Assembly (NCBI GenBank): GCA_910586755.1
Contig: CAJUJM010000011.1
Location: 1 to 64,000, forward strand
Direction of reading: 5' to 3'
DNA length: 64,000 nucleotides
DNA from: an uncultured Lachnospiraceae bacterium
Lineage (GTDB): Bacteria; Bacillota; Clostridia; Lachnospirales; Lachnospiraceae
Program-made: the position numbers and the translations under genes
The notes under the pieces: model-generated
Databases searched by the model: none
What the model saw: the letters and a program-made list of their open reading frames with translations, nothing else
What the model was told of the DNA's origin: nothing
Shown: positions 32,180 to 41,192 of the stretch, piece after piece
Layout: each line of letters starts with the position of its first letter
Numbering within the stretch: the first letter of the stretch is position 1

Positions 32180-33652
32180 TTATCTGGAGACCTTTATCTC
32201 ATATTTGGAAACAGAAATGCTGGCCTTCCCTTTTGAGCGGAAACGGATCCCGCTGCACTCCCCGGAGCTGAAAAGGAGGGAGGTCATAGCCTGTTCTCCA
32301 TCATTGGCAAAGATCTCGCAGGAATACCGATCTAAGAGAATTCTCAAGGCAAGCTTCCCGCCCCGGTCTCTTACTTTCATGGTTCTGCTGCTGATAAAAT
32401 CCCGGCAGAACCCGGAATAAGTACGGTCAAACATAACCGTATTTTCTCTGGGATTGTAAAGGACGGAGGAATAAAAATCTTTATTTTCTGCCAGGCGGAT
32501 TTCCACTGCATCAGACTCTCCGGCCTCAATCTCCACCGTCATATCGATGCATCTTCCCTTAACACCTGGAAGCGCTGTCAGCTCCTTCCCCAGCAATACA
32601 TTTTTATGTTCTACCGGATCCACCCGGTAATCTTCCAGTTCTTTTACAGGATTCTGGCAGACTCTTCCGTCTCTTATAAACAGCTCTCTGGGAATCGTAA
32701 ACTGGCCGCTCCAGCCAAGCTCCGGTTGGAACAAATGGTTATCCCAAGACTGCATCCACCCAATCATAATCCGTCTTCCCCCTTCCGTCTCCATGGTCTG
32801 GGCGGCGTAAAAATCCAACCCATAATCACAGGACTGGGCCATGTCCCATCGGTAATCCATAGAAGTTTTGTCATAGTCCCCTATGAGAAAAATATTTCCG
32901 TTACCATTGTGAAATTCCAAATCTTTTGCCTGCATATCCTGGGGAGAGACAATAAGGATCCGCTTTCCGTCCAGGGGAAAGAAATCCGGACATTCCCACA
33001 TCTTTCCATATTGATTCTGGCACCTGGCTAACACGGTGCAAAATTCCCAATGGTGCAAATCCTCTGAGGAATACAGCAGAATCTGTCCGCTCCCGTCGGC
33101 AGGGCGGCTGCCTACTGCTGTGTAGAACCGGCCATTTTCCTTCCACAGTTTGGGATCCCGAAAGTCCTCCAGGCTGGATCCTTCCGGCAGCATATCCGCG
33201 GTAATCACCGGATTACAGGCCGCTTTCCGGTAGTCCAGGCCATCTCCCTCTGCAAGGCACTGCTCCTGGCGGATAACCTTCTTTCCGGTTTCATCCGTGA
33301 TTTCCCTCACTCCGGTATACAGAAGGTAATGTTTCCCGTCTTTCTCCACAGCTCCGCCGGAAAATACTCCCTTACGGTCATAATCTTCGTCCGGCGCCAG
33401 GGCCGTGGGAAGATACTCCCACTTAATAAAATCCTGGCTTTTGGCGTGTCCCCAGTGCATGGTATCCCAGTGTACATCATAAGGATTGTACTGGAAAAAC
33501 AGGTGATGCTCCCCCATAAAATCCCCAAAACCATTGGGGTCGTTGAGCCATCCCGCCGGAGCCGAAAAGTGAAAAACCGGCCTGTGGTTTTCGGGTATGC
33601 TGCCTGTCTTTTTATTTTCATATTCTCTTGCCTTTTCCAGGGCTTTACTCAT
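32180..33652 (-). CDS. GH32 beta-fructosidase (sucrose/fructan hydrolase)
   Basis: The 490-aa cytosolic enzyme carries the three GH32 motifs: WLNDPNG (nucleophile Asp38), FRDPKLW (transition-state Asp) and MWECPDFF (acid/base Glu). A C-terminal beta-sandwich region follows (about 340-490). There is no signal peptide. AGGAGG precedes the ATG at 33652. It is the last gene of the Lpl-type importer operon and probably cleaves the imported fructose-containing oligosaccharide or sucrose. Confidence 0.95.
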   Translation of the reverse strand: MSKALEKAREYENKKTGSIPENHRPVFHFSAPAGWLNDPNGFGDFMGEHHLFFQYNPYDVHWDTMHWGHAKSQDFIKWEYLPTALAPDEDYDRKGVFSGGAVEKDGKHYLLYTGVREITDETGKKVIRQEQCLAEGDGLDYRKAACNPVITADMLPEGSSLEDFRDPKLWKENGRFYTAVGSRPADGSGQILLYSSEDLHHWEFCTVLARCQNQYGKMWECPDFFPLDGKRILIVSPQDMQAKDLEFHNGNGNIFLIGDYDKTSMDYRWDMAQSCDYGLDFYAAQTMETEGGRRIMIGWMQSWDNHLFQPELGWSGQFTIPRELFIRDGRVCQNPVKELEDYRVDPVEHKNVLLGKELTALPGVKGRCIDMTVEIEAGESDAVEIRLAENKDFYSSVLYNPRENTVMFDRTYSGFCRDFISSRTMKVRDRGGKLALRILLDRYSCEIFANDGEQAMTSLLFSSGECSGIRFRSKGKASISVSKYEIKVSR

Positions 33653-33677
33653 GGTTTTTCCTCCTACTACTACTTTT

Positions 33678-33729
33678 AGATGTACCGGCACGCGCCGCTT
33701 TTGCGGCGCCTGCCATTTCGTCAGAACGC
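33678..33729 (-). repeat. Intra-operon hairpin repeat, copy F
   Basis: Hairpin H1 at 33687-33714 is GGCACGCGCCGC, loop TTTT, GCGGCGCCTGCC, pairing throughout except one C-C. The link TCGTCAGAACG follows and supplies the TGA stop codon of the upstream binding-protein gene. H2 is missing. Confidence 0.85.
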
Positions 33730-35397
33730 TTCCAGCTCCTTTAAGGAATTCTGATATTGGTCAAAATATTTCTGCTTGATTGCCAGATAGTCAGACAGGC
33801 CGTAGTCTTCCATTTTTTCCAGATAAGCATCCCATTCCTGGTCAATGCCCCCGTTTAAAATCCAGCTTGCCTTCATCTGCTCGGCATATTTTTTAATATC
33901 TGTATCATACTGAGATACCTTATTGGTATCCTCAATACTCATAAATACGTTAGGATATACATACTGGCTGTTCATAGCTTCCAGGTAGGTCTCATGCATA
34001 TTGTCCAGACGCCATTTTGCATCATCCGGCATGGTAACATAAACGCCGTAATACTCATTGAGAATCGCCAGCGGACCATTTACCGACTGGTTTTCCCGGA
34101 TCTCCACAGGGGAATTCTCCCCCAGATCCATATGCTTTAACATAGGCTCATTCTGGTCATTTTGACCCATCTCAAAAATATTGGCCTGATTTTCTTCGCC
34201 GTAAGTCCCCCAGTTGTTCTGAGCCGACTGAATGGGCGCATACATCTGGTCAATCCATGCCGCCGCCAGGGCCGTATCCCGGCAGCTGGTGGTAAGAACG
34301 CACCTTCCCCGGTCAAAGCCGCTGGTCTCACTGTTGTTCTGGCGGGTAATGTTTACCAGCCCCTCCGGGCCTGCCAGAGCAGGCAGCATTACATAGTCCT
34401 GATAATTGTCAATGTTGGCAATATCCCAGGTAAAGCACAAGCCATAGCGATGGTTCTTTCCCTTTGCCACATAGGTGGCCCAGTCCTGGGTAAATCCTTC
34501 CGGATCCGTCAGCCCCTGCTCAACCAGGCTGTGAAGCCACTTGATTCCTTCCTTATATCCTTCCTGGACTGTGGTGTAAATTACCTTGCCTTCATTGGTC
34601 ACCGCAAAATGGTCGCCCACATCTCCGTAGCCTTCTCCAAACCCGTTAATCAGGATAGCCGGATCCTGATCGCCGTTATTGATGATAAAAGACATGGGAA
34701 TCACACTGCCCTCAATGCCAAACTCTGCCTGAAGCTTAGAAGCATTGTCCCGGAAGGAAATTAAGGCCTGCTCCAGCTCCGCCGTGGTCTCCGGGATCTT
34801 AAGCCCCAGAAAATCCAGCCACTTTTTATTGATATAAGGGATACTTCCAATGGCCTGAATAGCTTCCTTCCCGGAACCAAGCTGCTCAATCCATGGGAAA
34901 GAGTAAATATGGCCGTCCGGCGCGGTGCACATAACTCGGTACTGAGGATATGCCTCAAAAACTGCCTGAAGATTGGGCATATATTTGTCTATCAGATTAT
35001 TCAGGGGGATAATAATCCCCTGCTTTGCATACCGCAGCAAGTCATATTCATTCATGCCAGCCACAAATAATCCGTCCGGCAGATTGCCAAACTGGGCAAG
35101 GGCCAGATTCTTTTTATCCGGAAATTGATCCGTTACAAAACAGGTCCAGTCAATGTGGACGTTGGTCTGCTCCTCTAAACGCTTAAAAATTGTCTTTTCA
35201 TTGGGATCCTGGGTGGTTCTGGCAGGAGCATTGGTAATAAAGGAAAGCTCTGCTTTCTCCGCCAGAGGAAAGGCCACCTCCTGCGCCGGAGTGTCCGGGT
35301 TGATATCTGCCGCTGCAATCTCTCTGCCTTTACATCCGGTTATAGCACAAATTACTGCAATTGCAAGCCCTAATCCTGTCAAATGTAATTTTTTCAT
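33721..35397 (-). CDS. Sugar ABC transporter substrate-binding lipoprotein, LplA type
   Basis: The 558-aa protein has a signal peptide with lipobox ITGC (Cys22). Its large size and blocks such as YGVYVTMPDDAKW are typical of the LplA/YtcQ family that pairs with LplB/LplC permeases. It should capture an oligosaccharide outside the cell. The final Glu-Ala-Phe and stop codon lie in a repeat element. No ATPase gene is in the operon, so a shared MsmK-like ATPase elsewhere is likely. Confidence 0.92.
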   Translation of the reverse strand: MKKLHLTGLGLAIAVICAITGCKGREIAAADINPDTPAQEVAFPLAEKAELSFITNAPARTTQDPNEKTIFKRLEEQTNVHIDWTCFVTDQFPDKKNLALAQFGNLPDGLFVAGMNEYDLLRYAKQGIIIPLNNLIDKYMPNLQAVFEAYPQYRVMCTAPDGHIYSFPWIEQLGSGKEAIQAIGSIPYINKKWLDFLGLKIPETTAELEQALISFRDNASKLQAEFGIEGSVIPMSFIINNGDQDPAILINGFGEGYGDVGDHFAVTNEGKVIYTTVQEGYKEGIKWLHSLVEQGLTDPEGFTQDWATYVAKGKNHRYGLCFTWDIANIDNYQDYVMLPALAGPEGLVNITRQNNSETSGFDRGRCVLTTSCRDTALAAAWIDQMYAPIQSAQNNWGTYGEENQANIFEMGQNDQNEPMLKHMDLGENSPVEIRENQSVNGPLAILNEYYGVYVTMPDDAKWRLDNMHETYLEAMNSQYVYPNVFMSIEDTNKVSQYDTDIKKYAEQMKASWILNGGIDQEWDAYLEKMEDYGLSDYLAIKQKYFDQYQNSLKELEAF

Positions 35398-35463
35398 GAT
35401 TTCCTCCTTCTTTGCCCTGCTTTTTGGGCATCAGGGATACCCGCGGGGTGTTTACCCCTCCTG

Positions 35464-36357
35464 TTATCCTTTTACGGAACCTACCATCACGCCCTGATCA
35501 AAATATTTCTGGAAGAACGGATACATAATCAGCAGCGGAAGGCTGGAAACTAGGATAGTTGCATATTTTAACAGCTCTGCTACCTTGGCCATCTCCGCAG
35601 TGCTCTGAATATCTGCAATCATACCGGGCTGAGGCGTATTCTGTACCAGAATGGAGCGAAGCACCAGCTGAAGGGGCTGAAGGTTGGCATCATTCAAATA
35701 AATCAAAGCGTCAAAATAGCTGTTCCACATCCCTACAAAAGTCCACAAAACCAATACTGCAATAATGGGTTTACACACCGGCATCATAATCCGGAAGAAA
35801 TGTTCCACCTCGCTGGCGCCGTCAAGCTGTGATGCTTCCCGAAGCTCTCCCGGGATAGACTGATAATAGGTTCTGGCCAAAATCATATTCCACACATTGA
35901 AGGATCCCGGAATCAGAATGGCCCAGATGGTATTGACCATGTGAAGCTGATTAATCAAGATAAATGTAGGAATCAAGCCGCCGCCAAAAAACATGGTAAT
36001 GAGAAATATGGTATTAAAAAACTTTCTCCCCACCAGCTCCTTTTTGGACATAGGGTAAGCGGCCAACAGGGTAATAAAAACAGATATAACGGTAAATGCC
36101 GTGGAGTAAAAGAAGGAATTTAAAAATCCTCTCCAAATCATATTGTTTTTCAGCACCCTGCCGTAGGCATCCAATGTCCAGTCCTTTAACTGAAAGCTGA
36201 TTCCCTGATTATTTAACACCGTAGGATCCATAAAAGACGCAATTACCACATAGGCCAGGGGAATAAAAATCAAAACCGCAAAGATCCCCAGAAGTACATA
36301 TCCGCCAAATATTATCATTTTATCGGAAGTTCCCAGTCTTTTTTTATTACTTTTCAT
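35464..36357 (-). CDS. Carbohydrate ABC transporter permease, LplC/YtcP type
   Basis: The 297-aa protein has six TM segments and the EAA-type loop EASQLDGASEVEHFFRIMMPVCKP. AAAGGAG precedes the ATG at 36357; the open frame upstream of it is translated repeat DNA and is rejected. It pairs with the frameshifted LplB-type permease. Confidence 0.94.
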   Translation of the reverse strand: MKSNKKRLGTSDKMIIFGGYVLLGIFAVLIFIPLAYVVIASFMDPTVLNNQGISFQLKDWTLDAYGRVLKNNMIWRGFLNSFFYSTAFTVISVFITLLAAYPMSKKELVGRKFFNTIFLITMFFGGGLIPTFILINQLHMVNTIWAILIPGSFNVWNMILARTYYQSIPGELREASQLDGASEVEHFFRIMMPVCKPIIAVLVLWTFVGMWNSYFDALIYLNDANLQPLQLVLRSILVQNTPQPGMIADIQSTAEMAKVAELLKYATILVSSLPLLIMYPFFQKYFDQGVMVGSVKG

Positions 36358-36368
36358 ATTCTCTCCTT

Positions 36369-36419
36369 TCAGATGTAACGGCACGCGCCGCTGCACGTCA
36401 CCTGCCATCTTGTCAGAAC
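36369..36419 (-). repeat. Intra-operon hairpin repeat, copy G (decayed stem)
   Basis: GGCACGCGCCGC, TGC, ACGTCACCTGCC at 36378-36404, with several mismatches in the inner stem, then CTTGTCAGAACC. It lies between the two permease genes, two bases after the stop of the first. Confidence 0.75.
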
Positions 36420-36422
36420 CCT

Positions 36423-37377
36423 TTAGATTCCCTCTCCGTCATTTAATTTTGCCACTATCCAGTTAACTGCCACCAGCAGAATTACATTAACAATGGAGTT
36501 AAAAAGTCCTACTGCGGTAGAATATCCGTAGTCACCGTTTAAAAGGCCGATGCGGTATACATAAGTAGATAAAATCTCTGACGCCGGAAGATTCATGTCT
36601 GTCTGCAAGGCGTAAGCCTTTTCAAAACCAATGCTCATAATGTTTCCTGCCTGCAGGATAAACTGAATTACAATAATATTTTTAATAGCCGGAAGCTGTA
36701 CGTACCAGATCTGCTGTAAAATGTTGGCCCCGTCCACAGTAGCCGCTTCTTCCAGCTCCTTGCTGGAGTTTGCCAGAGCCGCCGTATACATAATGGAAGA
36801 CCATCCGGCTGTCTGCCAGATTCCGCTGGCAATATAGATGGTGCGGAAGGACTGAGGCATGGTCATCCAGTTGGTAGTGATTCCCAAAAGCTTATTAAGC
36901 GGTCCCACTGGTGATAAAAACATCCTTACCATACCACAGAGCACGATAACAGAGATAAAGTTGGGGGCATAAATCAGAAGCTGAATGTTTTTCTTAATGC
37001 CTGTGCTTTTCACCTGGTTCAGCAAAAGGGCCAGAAGAATTGGCACCGGAAATCCCCACAAAAGCCCGTAGGCGCTGAGCTTTAATGTATTCATCAAATA
37101 GTTCATAAAATCCGGGGAGGATAAAAAACGCTGGAAATAGGAAAACCCTACCCACTCACTTCCCAGGATTCCTTTCATTACATTAAAATCTTTAAAGGCA
37201 ATGAGAAGCCCCCCCCATAGGGATATATTTAAAAATAATGGTAACTGCCAAGCCAGGCAGCAGAAAGAACACGTATAACTGCCAGTGTTTCTTGATGTAC
37301 TGTATCTTCTCCTCCATAGGGGTTCTGGTTTTTGCCGCTATTTTTCCGGAACCATGTTTCTCTGTGCTTACGTTCAT
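36423..37377 (-). pseudogene. Carbohydrate ABC permease LplB-like, frameshifted in a G8 tract
   Basis: The first 56 codons (ending IFKYIPMGG) and the last 261 (LLIAFKDFNVMKGILGSEW onward) are in different frames. The break is a run of eight G on the coding strand (37209-37216); seven would restore a 317-aa permease of normal length with six TMs and the EAA loop ELEEAATVDGANILQQIWYVQLP. Without the correction, translation stops at residue 61. This could be a sequencing slip, a real mutation or phase variation. Confidence 0.88.
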
Positions 37378-37425
37378 ACCTCTTCTCCTCTCTTTTTCAT
37401 CACAAGCTTTTTTACAATAACCGGT

Positions 37426-37480
37426 AAAGTAACCGGTTACTTTATGTTTTTATTATAATAACTTACAAAAAATATGTCAA
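37426..37480 (-). promoter_or_regulatory. Lpl/GH32 operon promoter with LacI-type operator
   Basis: On the minus strand TTGACA (37480-37475), 17 bases and TATAAT (37457-37452) form a consensus promoter. Just downstream lies the perfect 18-base palindrome AAAGTAACCGGTTACTTT (37426-37443) with the central CG typical of LacI-family operators, and a half-site ACCGGTAAAG nearby. Repression by the divergent LacI-type protein is inferred. Confidence 0.85.
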
Positions 37481-37591
37481 GAATTCCTTTGTAAAATTTT
37501 TCTTTTTGTCAATTTTCACATTTTCAGTCGGGATGTTTTGTGATGATTTCACAATTGCTTTTTGTTCCTTTTTTTGCTATATACAAAAGGT

Positions 37592-37643
37592 GGAGATGCG
37601 GCAAAACAGAACCAAAGAATTGATTTTATTTTGCCACATCTCC
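37592..37643 (+). promoter_or_regulatory. Inverted repeat in the leader of the LacI-type gene
   Basis: GGAGATGCGGCAAAA (37592-37606) and TTTTGCCACATCTCC (37629-37643) pair with a single mismatch around a 22-base loop, ending 25 bases before the start codon. It may be an attenuator-like structure or a paired protein site; no T-run follows. Confidence 0.6.
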
Positions 37644-37668
37644 AGCCATTGGAAAGAGGAACCAGTTT

Positions 37669-38700
37669 ATGAGAAAAAAGAACGTTACATTTCAGGATAT
37701 TGCAGATTATACGAATTTTTCCAAAACCACTATATCCCGATATTTCAACAATCCCGACTCCCTGACTGTGGAAAATCAGGAAATTATTGCCAGGGCGTTA
37801 AAGGAATTAAATTATAAGGAAAATAAGGTAGCAAAGATTCTGGCCAGTGGAAGGACGGAATTTGTGGGAGTGATTGTTCCAAATCTGTATCTCCATTACC
37901 ATGGAGCCATGCTGTCTCAACTTATTTCCACTTATGAGGATTACGGCTACAAATTTATTGTATTTTCCGGAAGTGATAAAGAAGAAATGGAGAGGCGCTA
38001 TATTCAGGAACTTCTGGCCTATCAAATTGAAGGGCTGATTGTGCTGAGTCATACGATTCCGTCTAAAGAGCTGGCTTCCTATAATATCCCGGTGGTAACC
38101 ATTGAGCGGGAAGATCGGTATACCAGCAGCGTCAATTCCGACAACCTGATGGGCGGCATCCAGGCTACCAGCCTGTTATACAAAAACCACTGTGATATCC
38201 TGATCCACGCTAATTCCCACCTGTCCCAGGAGGTTCCGGCTTACGGGCGGATTCAGGGATTTCTCTCTATCTGTGAAGAGTTTTCCCTTCCTCATGAACT
38301 GTACCTTCAGGACTGGGGAAGCAGTTATGAAGAAACCCGGGAATTGATCCGCCAGTTTTTGGAGACCATAGAGCAAAAGTATCCGGGCAAAAGAAAAGGG
38401 ATCTTTATGCCCAATGATACCTTTGCCAATATTTTGTTAAACCTGCTGTTTCAGAAATTTGGAAAGCTGCCGGACGAGTACCGGATTATCGGCTATGACA
38501 ATTCCCCTATCTCCAGCGAAGCGGTACTCCCCACCAGCACCGTCAGCCAGCAGATCGATAAGATCGCTGCCACTGCCATGGAGCTTTTAGTGGATCAGAT
38601 GAATGAGAGAAAGAAACGGCGTCCGGTGATCTCTTCGGAGCCGGTTCACAAAGTCATCACTCCCATGCTGATTTCCAGGGAAACTACAAAAGTTCTTTAG
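37669..38700 (+). CDS. LacI-family transcription regulator
   Basis: The 343-aa protein has an N-terminal LacI helix-turn-helix (FQDIADYTNFSKTTISRYF, residues about 8-26), a hinge helix and a type I periplasmic-binding sugar domain (about 62-343; VGVIVPNLYLHYHGAMLSQL). It is divergent from the Lpl/GH32 operon, whose promoter carries a perfect palindrome, so it is the likely local repressor released by a fructose-type sugar. Its 3' end overlaps the converging alkylsulfatase gene by 17 bases. Confidence 0.93.
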   Translation: MRKKNVTFQDIADYTNFSKTTISRYFNNPDSLTVENQEIIARALKELNYKENKVAKILASGRTEFVGVIVPNLYLHYHGAMLSQLISTYEDYGYKFIVFSGSDKEEMERRYIQELLAYQIEGLIVLSHTIPSKELASYNIPVVTIEREDRYTSSVNSDNLMGGIQATSLLYKNHCDILIHANSHLSQEVPAYGRIQGFLSICEEFSLPHELYLQDWGSSYEETRELIRQFLETIEQKYPGKRKGIFMPNDTFANILLNLLFQKFGKLPDEYRIIGYDNSPISSEAVLPTSTVSQQIDKIAATAMELLVDQMNERKKRRPVISSEPVHKVITPMLISRETTKVL

Positions 38701-39952
38701 CCGCTGCAATATAGTAGTGGCGGCCATTGGCGCTGGTCATGTTCTCTCCCAGCTTCAAAAGGCCTTTGGCCTTTACTTCCCTGGCCTCTGCCTGAGATTC
38801 TCCGGCCTGAATCAGCAGATCCGCAAGCTGTACTGCCATCTGGTATTCTCCCAAATCCAGCTTTTCTTCTGCTTCCTTTAACATCTTTTCTGCTCCGGAA
38901 AGCTTAACCAGCTCCGCGGCAAACACCGGATCCGGAAGGGGATTTAAGTTGGCGGCATTGCCGTCAAACCAGCCGAAATAGCCATGGTAAACTGCCCTCA
39001 CCGACCAGTCTATGGTACCGTAAAATTCTCCCAGATAGGGGAGATTTTGGTACTGCCCAGGAAGCGTTACCGCCTCCACAGTTTCACTCTCCGTCATTCC
39101 CTGATTCATGCAGTCTAAGGTCTGTAAAAAAATGGATTCAATGGCCCCGGAAAAGTTTCCAAGTATTTCCTGAATCCTTTCTTTTCCTAATACCGGCATG
39201 GTATGTCCCGGCAGAAGAGCCTTGGAAGGGTAGGACATAATTTCTTTTAAGCTGTCCACCCAGGCTCCGATATCCCGGTACTGGCTGCCCCGGATGGCGT
39301 AGAGGTTGGGCCAGCATCCATAGTAATTGTCCCCGCAGCAAATCACCTCATCGTCCGGCAGCCAGATATAAATCTGATCGTCCGTCTCCCCCACCGCGGA
39401 AACCAATTCCATTTTGACGCCGTCAATTATCCGCTCCACTCTCTCTTCTGCCGTATACATGGTAGTGGGAGCCAGGAAATCGTATTTTCCATCCCCCACT
39501 GCGTGGCCTTCCCGTATGCCGATTCCCTGGGTAATACACTCTTCCTCCGTAAGCTTGTAGCCAAACTGCCGTACTGTCCTCTTCATAAGGATGTCGTTGA
39601 TTTTCTCAGTATATTTCAAAACCGGCCGTCTGGGCCCGAAGGCGATGATCTCCTCCACGGTATCCCGAAAAGCCCCGGAGCCGCCTCTGTGATCCGGATG
39701 TCCATGGGTATAGATTATGGTTTTTACCGGCTTTCCAAAGGTCCTGTCAAGCTCTGCTAAAAGCCGCTTTGCCCGCTCATCAGAGTCCAGGGCGTCCACC
39801 AGAATCAAAGAGTTTTCCCCTTCTATCACTGTACAATTGCTGTGGCCGTAACCTACATATGTGGTAATCCGATGATTAATTTTCACTGCCTGCTTGGTAT
39901 AGGATGCGGCCGCATGGTTTTTTAACATCTGTGCTGCATGATCGGTAAACAT
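38684..39952 (-). CDS. Metallo-beta-lactamase-fold alkylsulfatase, SdsA1-like
   Basis: The 422-aa protein has the metal motif THGHPDH (His83, His85, Asp87, His88) and further ligands in CGDNYYG and LLPGHTMP. The block GYFGWFDGNAANLNPLP is a hallmark of class III alkylsulfatases (SdsA1/YjcS) and opens the dimerisation domain. The C-terminal SCP2-like lipid-binding domain of SdsA1 (about 650 aa in all) and the secretion signal are absent. It would remove sulfate from a linear alkyl sulfate in the cytosol. GGAGG precedes the ATG. Confidence 0.88.
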   Translation of the reverse strand: MFTDHAAQMLKNHAAASYTKQAVKINHRITTYVGYGHSNCTVIEGENSLILVDALDSDERAKRLLAELDRTFGKPVKTIIYTHGHPDHRGGSGAFRDTVEEIIAFGPRRPVLKYTEKINDILMKRTVRQFGYKLTEEECITQGIGIREGHAVGDGKYDFLAPTTMYTAEERVERIIDGVKMELVSAVGETDDQIYIWLPDDEVICCGDNYYGCWPNLYAIRGSQYRDIGAWVDSLKEIMSYPSKALLPGHTMPVLGKERIQEILGNFSGAIESIFLQTLDCMNQGMTESETVEAVTLPGQYQNLPYLGEFYGTIDWSVRAVYHGYFGWFDGNAANLNPLPDPVFAAELVKLSGAEKMLKEAEEKLDLGEYQMAVQLADLLIQAGESQAEAREVKAKGLLKLGENMTSANGRHYYIAAAKELL

Positions 39953-40031
39953 TCATTTTTCCTCCCTGTGATTTTCTGCCTTTATTGTAATGGATAAATC
40001 TACATTTGAAAAGCAGGCACAAAAAAGTAAC

Positions 40032-40910
40032 TTAGTGGCTGAGCCTTTGATAGGAAAAATCTAAAATCCGCTCCTTGCGCTCCTTTAATATGGTCTTATA
40101 GAATGTCTTTTGCAAATCGGAGATGAAGGGCGTTTCTTCCACAATTTTATTTATTTTTATCATATCAATCCGGGGCAGAATGCGTTGTAAGGCTCTGTTG
40201 CAGTCCTTGTTTTGAAGAGAAGATAAAAAATCAAAATACCGTATCTTCTGCCCGTTGATTTTAATCCCTGACAGTGGAATCTCAAATACACGCAGGTCTC
40301 TCTCAGATGGATCTTCCAAAGTTTTTCTCATAATTTCCTCATTTGCTTGGGGAAACAGGCAGCTTCCGCAGTCGTATACAGGGGCAAGGCTAATCTCATC
40401 GGTGTTGTTATTATAAAGAAACCCCCAATTTCCATTGTGCCTGTCCCAGTTCCCAATGAGGGCATCGACAATAAATATATCCCAAAACCAATCTGTAAGA
40501 ACTTGAGGATCTATGGCTGTCTGCGCTTCCAATGTCATAAGAATGTCGCTTAATTCTGTGCCATATCCATTGTGAACCGAATCAATCATTGTATTTTTCA
40601 GGGAAGCAAAGTCCTGGAGGACCAGTCCGGATGCTGTAAAATCTTTACAGGCAACCACAATCTTTTGCCGTCCGTTTCTGGTATAGATTCCAAGCAATGT
40701 TTTCTGTACTGGTAGTCCGATACTTTCAAAAATATGGCATCCAATATATTCCGATACGCAGCCGTTTGTGTAGCTCATTTCCTTATTTCTTGAAGGAACT
40801 GTGGGAAATTTAAGCATATACTGTTCTCCGTTGTAAATAACCGAAATTTTGCTTCCGTTTGCTCCGGCATAGGTTTTGTTCCGCACAGGTAAACTTGTAA
40901 AATCAATCAC
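40032..40910 (-). CDS. HipA-like protein kinase
   Basis: The 292-aa protein has a kinase core like the C-terminal part of HipA/CtkA: YMLKF Lys near residue 34, a catalytic loop LIGNWDRHNGNWGFL (about 151-165) and a metal-binding APVYDCGSCLFP (about 176-187). The N-terminal HipA domain is lacking. It starts at GTG (40910) with GGAGG 8 bases upstream inside the preceding gene. No HipB-type HTH gene is present; two small unknown ORFs precede it. A role as a Ser/Thr kinase toxin is inferred. Confidence 0.85.
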   Translation of the reverse strand: MIDFTSLPVRNKTYAGANGSKISVIYNGEQYMLKFPTVPSRNKEMSYTNGCVSEYIGCHIFESIGLPVQKTLLGIYTRNGRQKIVVACKDFTASGLVLQDFASLKNTMIDSVHNGYGTELSDILMTLEAQTAIDPQVLTDWFWDIFIVDALIGNWDRHNGNWGFLYNNNTDEISLAPVYDCGSCLFPQANEEIMRKTLEDPSERDLRVFEIPLSGIKINGQKIRYFDFLSSLQNKDCNRALQRILPRIDMIKINKIVEETPFISDLQKTFYKTILKERKERILDFSYQRLSH

Positions 40911-40913
40911 CAG

Positions 40914-41192
40914 CTAATCCTCCCGTTCCATTCTTAAATATTTTTTCCTCAAATACCATGCTTGCCGGGGCGAGATTTCCTGTCCCGACTCTGCGGCGTT
41001 GATGTCTGCATTCAGTTCACACCAGGCAATATCCCAGTGGTAATCCTTTTTTCCGCTGTCCTCTATTTCCCAGGAAGCTGCTATGTTTTTTATTGATAAT
41101 TGCAGATAAAGGGGCAGGCCACATTCCAGATATTTTTCATTTACAGGCAGCCCGGTTTCTCTGTCATAAGGTTGGAAATCCATCTTTATCAT
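40914..41192 (-). CDS. Small protein of unknown function, partner of the HipA-like kinase
   Basis: The 92-aa acidic soluble protein shows no motif I recognise. Trp/Tyr-rich stretches (KKDYHWDIAWCELNADINAAESG) suggest a compact fold. Met4 (41183) with AAGGA 9 bases upstream is an alternative start; Met1 overlaps the stop of the small upstream ORF (ATGA). It ends 3 bases before the kinase start, so the pair is surely co-translated; it may be the kinase's antidote or target. Confidence 0.75.
   Translation of the reverse strand: MIKMDFQPYDRETGLPVNEKYLECGLPLYLQLSIKNIAASWEIEDSGKKDYHWDIAWCELNADINAAESGQEISPRQAWYLRKKYLRMERED

Noticed and set aside
34162..34764. 200-codon open frame on the plus strand
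   Set aside because: It is antisense to the LplA-type binding-protein gene and its composition mirrors that gene; no start signal.
36358..36408. 17-residue N-terminal extension of the LplC-type permease
   Set aside because: The codons come from a repeat element; AAAGGAG directly before the ATG at 36357 fits the normal start.
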